From positions 11,872,779 through 11,936,778 of the forward strand of contig NC_079206.1 in assembly GCF_026745355.1 (NCBI RefSeq): a stretch of DNA of 64,000 bases, in the 5' to 3' direction. Source of the DNA: Beta vulgaris subsp. vulgaris (Eukaryota > Streptophyta > Magnoliopsida > Caryophyllales > Amaranthaceae). Within the stretch, counting starts at the first letter, position 1. Every line of letters begins with the position of its first letter. Position numbers and translations under genes: made by a program. Below are positions 12,376 through 22,495 of the stretch, in pieces. The notes beneath the pieces were generated by a model that saw only the letters and a list, made by a program, of their open reading frames with translations, was not told the DNA's origin and did not search any database.

Positions 12376-12680
12376 CACTCCCTTTGGTTTTTAATTATTA
12401 GATTACCCATTTTTCTTTTTGGGTTATCTTTTATTTGTTTATCCACGGCTTCTATTTTCTATTTTTGGAATGGTCCTATATATATTACTAATTGTTTATC
12501 ATTATGTTAACCTTCTCATTCTACTTTTGTTGGCCAACAACATTAGTTTTAATACTATACTAGTATGATAATAAATTAATATTTCTCTTTCCTTTTATGA
12601 CTCACATAACTATTTCTCAAAACTTTGTAGTTTGTACCTAAGAAAAGTGGATAAACTAATAAAAGAAACAAAGAGAGTAT
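12376..12680. mobile_element. Diverged Stowaway-like MITE
   Basis: The left end ACTCCCTTTGGTTTTTAATT and the reverse complement of the right end (ATACTCTCTTTGTTTCTTTT) are similar, both continuing into a TTATTAG-TTA(T)CCC-like block, so the ends form an imperfect inverted repeat of roughly 30-40 bp. Both resemble the CTCCCTCCG-type termini of Tc1/mariner MITEs seen elsewhere in the window. The flanking TA is not clean. The interior has no coding potential. Confidence 0.55.
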
Positions 12681-14180
12681 GTGATTTGAATCTTTGATGG
12701 ATCAAATACATATTGTAGTTGTCAGACTTACCTATATCCCTGATGTATTTAATGCTTAATTGCTACCATAAAAATCGCATATATCAAAACTCATATATAT
12801 ATGATAAATTTTCCGAAATGGGACATAATTTTGTTTTTCCTTCATCATTGGGTAAATGTGAACTATACATATCATGGATAGTTTTGTTTCTTCTTAATCA
12901 GTATAACTATAATATTATCTAGCTTAATAACTACTCACAGAAACATGGCTTATTATATTATTTTTTAATGTAAGACCATATGACTTTACTTATTCTGAGC
13001 ATTCTCATATATTTCAAGTTTCTTTTTGCAACATTTTATATTTTATACCATCTAATTTCGATCCTTATAATTTTTATAAATACACTATATGTCTATATGT
13101 AAGAAAATTTGAATTCATCATAATGTGTATTCTTAAAATGACGTAGGAAGGTTGGCGGATAAGTTCGATAAGGAAGCGCGACAAAAAGCCTGAAACGATT
13201 TGCACTAATCGGCCCGACGGAGTCCAATTGCTTATTGTGATACCTTTTCGGAAGCGGAACGGCCCAACGAGTCAAACTCACTGCTATGCTGTGACCTATA
13301 GGCTTTTTAAGCCATCCGAGTTCGTTTAAGGCCCAAAATCAGCCTTTTAATTATTTCTGAATTTTATTATTTCCTTAATTTCGTATTAGGGTTTTTTTTT
13401 ACGTATTTAAACATTATTAGGTCAATGTTTGGAGGCAGTTTTTTGACTTTTAATAACATCACAGAGTTCATACTCTTTTCTGGTGGATTCCGGAGTTTTT
13501 ACAGATTTATCGCTTGTAAAATGTTTGTTCTTGATCGAGATTAGCGCTTGCTTTTCTCCATAATTTCCGAATGCGTCATAAAATATTAACCATATATAAT
13601 ATTTTATGTACTACAGTATTAAACAAATACACATATATATAGTTAATCTTGTGCATCAGGCAATGCAAATTATATGTTGCAATTGAGACAATAGCCGTGG
13701 GAATGGATATGTGATTATTGATGAAAGTATTTTTAAAAAAAAATATCTTGACCAACCTTGAAAGATGATTTAAAATTTATATAATTGGTCTGTGGTCAAA
13801 AATATAGTCATAAACCTTAAACTCAGCAGAGGATAAATCCGTCAATCTATATTATAATCAACTTCGATTTTTTGGTCAATTGCTGAACCGGATGGTTTTA
13901 AACTAGCAGACTTTCTTATAAGTTCAACTTTCTATAGCTACTTATACTAATTATCTTTTCTTTTTAAAAAAACATTCGTCGTAATAAGTTCCACCTTACG
14001 CGATTACACGTACATAGTGTTCAAATTGGTAACATGACAAAGTCCACATATTTTACTATTCATACTCTTATTTTTCCAATCATACCCTTTATTAAATCTC
14101 ACATAAAATCACAACATATGGCATTGATTGTAATTTCAACCACTTAAGAAGGGTATTTAACGAAAATTTGATGGTGGTTG
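12681..14180. other. Intergenic, possible LTR fragment at 13140-13560
   Basis: No gene is supported. 13140-13560 is richer in GC (GGCCCGACGG, GGCCCAACGAG, GCCATCCGAGTTC) and then runs into TTCGTATTAGGGTTTTTTTT and TATTTAAACATT, the kind of promoter/leader layout found in Ty3-type LTRs, but no coding domains or paired LTR were found. The rest, including the sequence upstream of the lipase promoter, is AT-rich and unremarkable. Confidence 0.35.
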
Positions 14181-14186
14181 GTGCTC

Positions 14187-14194
14187 TATATATA
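14187..14194 (+). promoter_or_regulatory. TATA box of the lipase gene
   Basis: TATATATA followed by CCCC lies 118 bp upstream of the lipase start codon. Transcription is expected to begin around 14215-14230, giving a leader of about 85-95 nt with no upstream ATG. The leader is A/C-rich (CAACTAACACAACCAACAAAC), typical of an efficiently translated plant mRNA. Confidence 0.65.
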
Positions 14195-14311
14195 CCCCTC
14201 CTGATTTATTTCAATGACGCTTCAGAGTTCTCAACTAACACAACCAACAAACAAGATTCACCTTCTAATTGATTTTCTCTCTCCTGAAAAAATTTCCTGA
14301 AAGCTCTAAAA

Positions 14312-15943
14312 ATGGCGCAAGTTGCACAAATGACATCAATCTTACCAACCCACAACCTAAAACGGGCCGGGTTAAGGTGTGGTCAATCCCACCTCTCGAG
14401 ACCCAGCAAATGGGCTTCGGTTCGGGCCGTTCATGTTCAAGAAAGATCAGCGGGAACGACGACAAAGATTCATTTGTCTAACCTTAACAAGTTGTTAAAC
14501 AAAGAAGCTGCACCACGGCCGCCAATGGTACCCATTGAGCCCGTTTTAAATAACGAGCAGCAATCGGATAGCGGCCGTGGGCGGAGGCTCCTAGACGGGC
14601 TCAACCTGTCCCATATATGGCCTGATGGGATACCGGGCCGGGCTGCGGAGGTGGCAGCTGAAATGTCCCCTCGTCGCCTGACCCGGATCCAGCAGATGTT
14701 GTTGAAGCAGCAACCCGAGTACTCCCCTCGCAATCACTTGGGAAAGCGGTGGAGGGAGTACCATGGGAGCCGGGATTGGGAGGGTCTCCTTGATCCTCTC
14801 GACGAAAATCTTCGTCGAGAGGTGATTAGGTATGGGGAATTTATACAAGCAGCTTATCATGCCTTTCACGCAGACCCCGCCACTACTGAGGCGGGGATCA
14901 ACACGTGGAGGGATGTTGGGTTACCTGATAATTCATATCAGGTAACCAAAAGTTTGTATGCAACATCATCAATTGGCCTACCTAAGTGGGTGGATGATGT
15001 GGCACCCGACCTAGGGTGGATGACCCAACGATCTAGCTGGGTCGGATATGTGGCAGTCTGTGAAGACGAGCGTGAGATTGCTAGGATGGGAAGAAGAGAC
15101 ATTGTTATCTCCCTCCGAGGAACCGCCACATGTCTCGAGTGGGCTGAGAATTTCCGGGCCCTACTAGTTCCCATGCAAGAAGGTTCGGATTCCGAAGATC
15201 AAGCAAAGGTGGAATGTGGGTTCCTAAGCTTATTCCAAACCCAAGGGGAGCACACCCCAAGCCTAGCCGAGACAGTAGTACAAGAAGTTAGACGGTTATT
15301 AGAAATGTACAAAGGTGAAACATTAAGTATTACCATAACCGGGCATAGTCTCGGGGCGGCCCTAGCCCTTCTAGTGGCCGACGAGATTAGCACCTGCGCC
15401 GCGGAGGTCCCTCCCGTGGCGGTATTCTCTTTTGGAGGGCCACGGGTAGGAAACCGCGCCTTTGCTAACAAGATAAAAGCCAACAATGTGAAAGTGCTAA
15501 GAATTGTGAATAATCAAGACGTGATCACGAGGGTGCCAGGAATATTTATGAGTGAAGAGGTTGAACAAAACCTACGAGACAATGCTTCACAAGTATCGGG
15601 TGTTCTTGAATTCCTAGACAACAATTTGCCTTTGGCATACTCACACGTTGGAACGGAGCTTAAAGTTGACACTAAAATGTCACCTTATTTGAAACCTGAC
15701 GCTGATGTAGCATGTTGTCATGACTTAGAAGCGTACTTGCACTTAGTAGATGGTTTCATGGCTTCAAATTGCCCATTTAGAGCAAATGCTAAACGAAGCT
15801 TGTTTAAGTTGCTAAGTGAGCAAGGTTCTAATGTCAAGAAATTGTATACAAGTAAGGCAAAGTCCTTGACTTTGAAAATTGAGAATGATGGAGTAGTATC
15901 CATGTCTAGGTGTTTGCCTAGTCCTTCTCTACAACATAAATAA
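14312..15943 (+). CDS. Phospholipase A1-I gamma, chloroplast type (DAD1-like class I lipase)
   Basis: A single-exon gene encodes 543 aa of the plant PLA1-I gamma group, lipases that release sn-1 fatty acids from phospho- and galactolipids in plastids and can feed oxylipin/jasmonate synthesis. Residues 1 to about 60 are rich in Ser, Arg, Thr and Lys with few acidic residues, as in a chloroplast transit peptide. The family signature [18 protein letters not shown] lies near residue 147. The nucleophile elbow is GHSLG (Ser346), the acid is Asp403 in [11 protein letters not shown], and the base is most likely His470 in [15 protein letters not shown]. Length fits the family. The ATG at 14312 sits in AAAATGGCG, which favours initiation; the later in-frame ATGs fall inside the transit peptide. 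The frame is uninterrupted, so the gene looks intact. Sub-class (gamma 1, 2 or 3) and substrate preference cannot be told by eye. Confidence 0.95.
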   Translation: MAQVAQMTSILPTHNLKRAGLRCGQSHLSRPSKWASVRAVHVQERSAGTTTKIHLSNLNKLLNKEAAPRPPMVPIEPVLNNEQQSDSGRGRRLLDGLNLSHIWPDGIPGRAAEVAAEMSPRRLTRIQQMLLKQQPEYSPRNHLGKRWREYHGSRDWEGLLDPLDENLRREVIRYGEFIQAAYHAFHADPATTEAGINTWRDVGLPDNSYQVTKSLYATSSIGLPKWVDDVAPDLGWMTQRSSWVGYVAVCEDEREIARMGRRDIVISLRGTATCLEWAENFRALLVPMQEGSDSEDQAKVECGFLSLFQTQGEHTPSLAETVVQEVRRLLEMYKGETLSITITGHSLGAALALLVADEISTCAAEVPPVAVFSFGGPRVGNRAFANKIKANNVKVLRIVNNQDVITRVPGIFMSEEVEQNLRDNASQVSGVLEFLDNNLPLAYSHVGTELKVDTKMSPYLKPDADVACCHDLEAYLHLVDGFMASNCPFRANAKRSLFKLLSEQGSNVKKLYTSKAKSLTLKIENDGVVSMSRCLPSPSLQHK

Positions 15944-18118
15944 AAATTACTGCTATTTTCTTCCCCCAAAAAAAGGAGTGGGAGAAAATTCATTTTTGTA
16001 CATATTTGTCCGTCTTTGGTCTCTTTGTTAAAAAAAATACGAAAGATGATTAGATAAACACCAACGACATATCAAAATTAAAAATTAATGATCAAAGTAA
16101 GATGGAAACATTTCTAAGGGGAAAAAGTAAGGTGTTGACTTCACTAATTTATTGACAATTGTTCAAAGAAGAGGACGAAAACACATTAAGGTAGAAATTT
16201 ACTACACAAAGAACTCATATAAATAAAGTATATATGTAAGTGAAATTGTTGTATTGTCTGAAAATTAATGATTTAACATACACAATAACTAATGGGAACA
16301 ACCATCGCTCCGAAAACAATTAATAACGAAATTGTTTTTATAATTGTTATCGATTTGTTGTAGATGAAAAACTAATAAGTAAATTGTTAGAGTTGGGAGT
16401 ATTGGTACCGTATTTGGTGAGATTATTACATTGTAAGGAGAGTATAATATAACCAAAATCTCAGTTGAACCTCGCAGTAATAGTTATTTTTATATATAAG
16501 AGTTCACCAGATATATAATCTAACAAAGATTTTGGATGGAAGTATTTAAGTTTGATACGGCCCAAATCATACAAGAGATTTTTTTTTCCCCTCTTAGCTT
16601 TTTATAATTGAGTGGGGGATATTAGATCTCAAAGATGAAAACGTTTTAGGTGCTTTTTTCTGACTTTCATATGAAAAAGGGCTAAAGCTTTAGTTTTTGT
16701 GGCAGGACCATATGGAATAGAGCTAAAGCTTTAGTTTTTGTGGCAGGACCATAAAGGGTTCAAGTTGATCTTGATGGAATAGCGATTAATTCTTGCAGGC
16801 AATTAATTGAACAAAGTGGTGCAACAAGAAGGGAGGAGGATCGCATACAAAAACATCGAAGAACACACCACTTTTGCCTAAGTTGTAGTGGCAGAATAAT
16901 AATATAAAAAAAGAAAACACCCTCGTTTTTTCTAAAAAAAAATTGGGCCATTTGCTTTTGTTCATGGATAAAATAATGTGCAAAAGGTATAGGGAAGGAA
17001 AATTAAAGAACGTAGAAGGAAGAAAAAAGTGAGAAAGATAAAGAGAAATAGAATTAAAGAAAGAGAAAATTGGTGGACGAACTAATTACATAAAGATAAA
17101 AGATCAAATGTCCGAATTAAAAAAACACCTTTAAATGACAAATTACCCCAAATTTTTTAAAGAATGGAGGTAGTAATTTAGTTTATTGTAGATTGCATTA
17201 TGTTGGCTAGCGTTTTCTTTTTCACTATTACATTAGTTTGAACATCAAATATCTATTAGTTGAAATATTAGTTATCAGTCTTTTATAATGGAAGGTTATA
17301 AAAAAGATCGAGACTGCATAATTAAATTGTCCACTATTTAACATAAATAATTGAATTGATAACTTAAATTATTTTAAATAGATTTTTTTTCCTACTATAA
17401 TTTCCTTTGTTGAATTACTTCGGGCTAGGTTGTGTGTGTATCATTGAGTCCCAAACGCCTAATATATTAGCATTTTGTAATTTTAATGTTTTATTTTTAA
17501 AAAGAAATAGAAATGCTAACGACAAAGCTCAATTGGTAAGAAAAGCGCCCAATTGGAACGAAATCTGGATCATAGCGGGTGTGCAAAGATAATCCAAAAA
17601 AAATGATTTTATTTGCGAGGGCTCAATTTGAAAAAGTTTGATACTTTAATTTGTAAATCGTAAACGACAAACGCTCCACATTGCCATTCTTCGGACTCTA
17701 TATTTCACGCTATCACCTATCATCTTCCTCAATCTCTTCCACCAAAAATTCAACCTTTCATGTCTTTAACTTTCTACTTCTTCCATCTAATATTGTCATC
17801 ACTTTTTCATAATTATCAAAAATAAAATCAATCCATCAATTAATATTGATTCTCTCTGCTCAAGGAAAATTATGGTGTTTTTATCTCACTATAACGAGAA
17901 AGAAAGAGCTCAATTTCCATTTTAGAACAGGGTCCCATAAATCTCCAAGACGGTCTCGTCGAAACCTCGCACAAGTTTATCCGACCTAGCTTCAAAGGCA
18001 AAGCGTTTTTAAAAAAGGGAACCAAAAGAATCTTACTGCAAACTGCCTCTAATAAAGTTTAAAAATCTTATTACTAGACCAAATACTAATTAATATACTT
18101 CCCTCGACTCATACTATA
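15944..18118. other. Lipase 3' region and intergenic, no further gene
   Basis: The stop codon is followed by AATAAA at 15938-15943 (overlapping it) and T-rich sequence that should form the 3' UTR. Beyond about 16.1 kb the sequence is AT-rich without recognisable genes. 17660-17900 is C/T-rich. Short open frames (16760-16983, 17407-17592) have no domains. Confidence 0.5.
16681..16754 (+). repeat. Two-copy 41-bp tandem repeat
   Basis: The segment beginning GCTAAAGCTTTAGTTTTTGT at 16681 recurs at 16722 and runs through GGCAGGACCATA in both copies. The palindrome AAAGCTTT is in each unit. No function is apparent. Confidence 0.8.
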
Positions 18119-18683
18119 CTAGAATTTTTCGCACGCGATGCGTGCTTGAATTTTTTTTCGAAACAGAAACTCGATTTTCTTCGGCATAAGAGTCAAAATT
18201 TGAACATTTTAGAAAAAAAAAATTATATATCATTGAAAATTTTAGAAAATGTCATTGCGAACATAATAATATTCTGGAAATGCGCGAATATTGTTAATCT
18301 AATCATGACCTATTAAGTTATTAGCGTTTTAAATTTATTTTAGTTTTTTTATACTTTTGTTTGGAGCTTCTCTTCTGAGTTATAAAAAAATTATTAGATC
18401 GTAGTATTGCGTAGTTATAAGCCCATAATCGAATTCTCGCAACCTGTATGATATATGGCACGAAATATTTTTTTTCCTTAACTGTGGCTGTGGGAACTGG
18501 ATAGGGTAACATCTTTTTGAGGGAAAAAATAGGAGGAATACAGTTTGCCAAATATAGGCAGCTCTTAAATTTAGCAAAGTCAAAAATACAAACACTATTT
18601 TGTAATTTAGAAAGAGAAGGGGGGCAAAATTGGCATTTCAAAAGAAGACACCATTGCTCCCTCCTTCCCTTATATAATAGAGA
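18119..18683 (-). mobile_element. Non-autonomous Helitron (565 bp)
   Basis: On the minus strand the element begins TCTCTATTATATAAGG at 18683 and ends with a GC-rich hairpin (stem GCACGC/GCGTGC, loop ATC) followed 12 nt later by CTAG at 18122-18119. It sits between A and T, the Helitron target rule (5'-TC...CTRR-3', A|T target). The second copy at 27194-27436 shares both termini and has an empty site for comparison. There is no Rep/helicase gene; the small open frames inside are not recognisable. The element is non-autonomous. Confidence 0.85.
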
Positions 18684-18973
18684 TAGTTACTAGTATTATT
18701 AGATATAGACTATAGTGTACCCATCAAAGAAATGCTTAATCTATTGTGAAATACAAGAAGGAAAAGACCTTTAATAAATGATCAGCTTGACCGAGCTGGC
18801 GAGCTTCGCAAGCTCTAGAGTAAAATACTTAAAAATGCGCTGCATAAGACAAACGTCTAACAATATCGGCGCGTTTGCACTTTGCAGTCCAAAGTTTCGG
18901 AAGGCTAAATATATTATATAACGTGACTACGTGAGAATCATAGGGTAGTTAATCATTAGTTACTAATTAATAG

Positions 18974-19234
18974 TACTTCCTCCGTTCTGTTTTAAATGAA
19001 ACATTAGATGAAATGACACTATTCACTAATCAATTTTAACTCCAATTTATCGCTATTATATAAAGAAAAACATAGTCAAGTGAGATCTTGTTAGATTCGT
19101 CTCGATGTATACTATCAAATTATAACTTTTTTATATTTTTTACGTTTACATAACTAAAGATATTAATGACTAAAGAAGCGCTTTGGGTTGCGTGAAAAAG
19201 CAAACGTTTCATTTAAAACGGAACGGAGGAAATA
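18974..19234 (+). mobile_element. Stowaway-like MITE, 261 bp (copy A)
   Basis: TA-flanked element with terminal inverted repeats beginning TACTTCCTCCGTTCTGTTTT and ending in the complementary AACGGAACGGAGGAAATA. TA target duplication and the CCTCCGTTC-type terminus point to Tc1/mariner (Stowaway-like). Its whole length is the exact reverse complement of the element at 30489-30749 by direct base-by-base reading. There is no coding capacity. Confidence 0.9.
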
Positions 19235-19325
19235 TTATATTTAAGATGCATGATGTCTCTCCGAGAAAAAAATAATAATTAAGACGCATGCATGATGTTT
19301 CTACCATGTAAGAGATAATAACTAA

Positions 19326-20541
19326 GGGTGCGTTCTATTCAACTTATTGGACCTGAATTTATTGGAACTTATCTGAACTGAACTTATTGAACCTGAACTG
19401 AACTTATTGGAACTTATTAAACCTGATTGGACCTGATTGGACCTGATTCAACTTATTGGACCTGATTGGAACTTATTAGACCTGATTGAACCTGATTGAC
19501 CTTATTAGACCTTATTGAAACTTATTGACCCTGATTGAAACTTATTAGACCTTATTGGACCTGATTGAAACTTATTAGACCTTATTGGACCTGATTGAAA
19601 TTTATTTGACCTTATTAGATAAAAACATTGACCATGAATAACATAAATATTACCACTAATATAAATACTACCCCTCAAAATTTTTTATGGAATAATTATT
19701 ATTATAATTCGTCCTTTAAAAAATAATGATTATTAATTATCTCTTATGATAATTAATTTAACAAAAAAATTACTATTTATATATTTGCCTATACATAACT
19801 TTCATCACTAATATATCTAATAGTGTTGTTTTAATTTTATAAAACACTAGTAGAAAATCAAAAAATTAATTATTATTATTATTATTATTGTTAACCTTAA
19901 TTATTTGACCATGATTATAATATTATTCAATAGCAATATGAATAATCAAATAATAGACAATAATACAAGTATAATACTATACATTGTGGTACTTTAATAA
20001 AAAATTCTAATAATAACATAATCAGCTAATAGTAATATGAATAATAAAATAATAGACATAATACAAATAAATAATAAAATAATAGACATAATACAAATAA
20101 ATAATAAAATAATAGACATAATACAAATAAATAATAAAATAATAGACACTAATACAAGTATAATACTATATGATCATTGTGGTACTTTAATTGAAATTCT
20201 AATAATAACATAATCCGCTAATAGTGATATGAAATTATGAATAACAAAATAGTGGACAATAATACAAATGTTTATTAAACATTGACTATTTGGACCTTAT
20301 TGGACCTTTTTAGACCTGATTGGAACTTATTGGACCTTATTAGACCTGATTGGAACTTATTGCACCTGATTGAAACTTATTGCACCTGATTGGAACTTAT
20401 TGGACCTTATTAGACCTTATTGGAACTTATTGCACTTATTAGACCTTATTGCAACTTATCTGAACTTATCTGAACTTATCTGAACTTATCTGAACTTATT
20501 GGACCTGAAACTTAATTTTTTAAGTTGAACAGAACGCACCC
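19326..20541. mobile_element. PIF/Harbinger-type element with minisatellite arms
   Basis: Ends are GGGTGCGTTCTATTCAACTT and, reverse-complemented, GGGTGCGTTCTGTTCAACTT (one mismatch in 20), flanked on both sides by TAA (19323-19325 and 20542-20544), the 3-bp duplication of PIF/Harbinger. Both arms are built from degenerate 10-11 bp units of the type ACCTGATTGGA / ACCTTATTAGA / AACTTATTGGA: about 19345-19620 on the left and 20290-20510 on the right, in the same orientation rather than inverted. The centre is very AT-rich and includes a four-copy 30-bp tandem repeat. No transposase is present. Confidence 0.85.
20041..20160 (+). repeat. Four-copy 30-bp tandem repeat
   Basis: Consecutive 30-bp units each begin ATAATAAAATAATAGACATA at 20041, 20071, 20101 and 20131. 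The first three are identical and the fourth has a few changes (GACACTAATACAAG). It lies in the AT-rich core of the Harbinger element. Confidence 0.9.
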
Positions 20542-20783
20542 TAAGACGCATGATGGACCAACTTAGCCGAAGAGCGCTGTATTGGCTTGCTTGACAGTTG
20601 AAACTAGTGATTAGGAGTTCGACCAGATACCAAACTAAATTCTGGGTATAATGCGTAAAAAGAATGTCGGGTCACTGGTCCCTGGTCACTGGTCACCGTT
20701 GATAGAATAGTGGCGCCACTAAATAGGCTTGGTAGATTGTGGCATGATGCCCAATTCTATAAAAGTTGAAGGTAAAAGTTGGA

Positions 20784-22130
20784 GAGTTAAGTACATAGGA
20801 GGGTACTGAACTTTGATAAAAGTTTCAGTTAAGGTACTGAACTTTCAAAAGTTCCAGTTAGAGTACTCAAAATGGATGTCTGTTAACTTAAGGTACTAAA
20901 CTTTGGTTTGTACCGTTATCAGCCCCAAAAATAAAAGAAAAATGTGACATGGCATTAGTTAAAAGGAAAAAAGTGACATGACATTAATTCTAAAATTCCA
21001 CACTCTTTTCTCTCTCCTCTGATTCCTCACCTTCTTTTCTCTCTCCATCCCATAATCAAAAATCAAATTATCCGTACTCCCAAAAAAAATAAAATTCCAG
21101 AATTCCCCCATGAGAAAATTGGGGAACGTACTGTAATCAATTACTTCTTCATGGGTCGTCTCGTCGTCTTCCTACGCCTTCTATTTTCTCTCTCCTAAAA
21201 AAAAAAAAAAACCCAACTTCACCTCCATAACTAAAATCTCAATGCATAAACTTCATCTATAACCTCTCATTCTTCATCTTTAACTTTCTCTCTCCTCAAC
21301 AATTGTACTCTAAATCTAAATCTTGGTCACTATAGACTCGATCAATTTTCATGTCTTTATCTCAACTTCTGTTTTACTACTTCAACTGTAACAATTCAGA
21401 GTTACTAAGTATCATAAAAACAACTTTTCTTTCGTTAATTTGGCAACTTCATCTTCTTCAAAAGTTCAAGATTTTGTCTTCTGATTTTTAACCCTTGATT
21501 CGTTTGCATTGTATCTGAGAAACCCTGAAAATTTTCTAGTGAAAAACAGAGTTATGGAGAACAAGATATATGTAGCAGTTGGAAAAGATATTGAAGAAAG
21601 AGAATTTATTCTAAATTGGGCTTTAAAGATTTCAGAAGGAGAGACCATTTGTGTAATTCATGTTCATATTCCTTCTGAAATCAATTCTATGCCATATAAT
21701 TATAGTAAATCTCTTCAATTTTACCTTTGCTGATTTTTGTATCTTGATTCTTTGTTTAAATTTATACATGTTTTTTTTTTCCTTTTTGCTGTTGATATTC
21801 TCATGAGGGAATTCTGGAATTTTATTTTTTTTGGGAGTACGGATAATTTGATTTTTGATTATGGGATGGAGAGAGAAAAGAAGGTGAGGAATCAGAGGAG
21901 AGAGAAAAGAGTGTGGAATTTTAGAATTAATGTCATGTCACTTTTTTCCTTTTAACTAATGCCATGTCACATTTTTCTTTTATTTTTGGGGCTAATAACG
22001 GTACAAACCAAAGTTTAGTACCTTAAGTTAACAGACATCCATTTTGAGTACTCTAACTGGAACTTTTGAAAGTTCAGTACCTTAACTGAAACTTTTATCA
22101 AAGTTCAGTACCCTCCTATGTACTTAACTC
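20784..22130 (+). mobile_element. Pack-MULE (1347 bp) with ~330-bp TIRs and captured gene piece
   Basis: Long terminal inverted repeats begin GAGTTAAGTACATAGGAGGG at 20784 and mirror exactly at the right end (22130). The arms run about 330 bp, to the GGAGTACGGATAATTTGATT block near 21090/21836. Outside, AAAAGTTGGA flanks both ends (20774-20783 and 22131-22140), a 10-bp duplication in the Mutator range of 8-11 bp. There is no transposase. The centre carries about 60 codons of a host-type gene (see 21554-21733) plus sequence that looks like its leader, so this is a Pack-MULE. The arms resemble the single terminal repeat at about 59062-59204. Confidence 0.9.
21554..21733 (+). pseudogene. Captured 5' coding piece of a U-box/USP-domain kinase gene (PUB33-like)
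   Basis: The frame from the ATG at 21554 reads MENKIYVAVGKDIEEREFIL, then a WAL motif and ICVIHVHIPSE. That is the pattern of the universal-stress-protein-like N-terminal domain of plant U-box kinases of the PUB32/33/50 group (K-V-x-V-A-V-G-K-D-x-x-E-S, then W-A-L and I-x-V-x-H-V-H-x-P). Homology holds to about residue 48; the last residues before the stop probably read into a former intron or vector sequence. The U-box, coiled coil and kinase are absent. It lies wholly between the arms of the Pack-MULE. Whether it is transcribed is unknown. Alternative: another USP-family protein such as a small UspA protein. Confidence 0.7.
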
Positions 22131-22241
22131 AAAAGTTGGAGGTGTCATGCTTGAAAAAAAGAAAGTTGAAGCTTGAAGGTACCATCAAAAAATAAATATA
22201 AATATAAAAGCACTAAATAAATACTCTATGTAAGATGTTTA

Positions 22242-22495
22242 TGAAGAGATTGAGAGAGTTCCAATGTGAGAAAGATTTCAGAGGAAACGAAAAGTATATA
22301 GAGAAATCTTATTAGAATTTATGAATCAATGTTATAATTACAGAGAGAAGAATATGCTATTTATACTAATGAATAACAAAATAAGTTATAGCAATAACAA
22401 ACTTTCTGACAGAAATAACTAATTGCATAGTTTGCTATAGGTAGTTTTAGCTATTAGATGATGTGGCAGCTTCTTGTACATGCCTATCTCCAATA
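22242..22495 (-). repeat. 3' LTR of copia element
   Basis: 254 bp. On the minus strand it begins TATTGGAGATAGGC (a TG-to-TA change from the canonical TGTTGGAGAT start) and ends CAATCTCTTCA. It is intact and holds the uninterrupted version of the site where the Helitron sits in the other LTR (TACTAATGAATAAC at about 22369-22382). Confidence 0.9.

Noticed and set aside
14265..15993. Overlapping open frames on both strands of the lipase
   Set aside because: Shadows of the lipase coding frame; only the 543-codon frame carries the catalytic motifs.
19345..20510. Short regularly spaced repeats resembling a CRISPR array
   Set aside because: Plant nuclear context, degenerate 10-11 bp units without spacers, and clear transposon ends on both sides.
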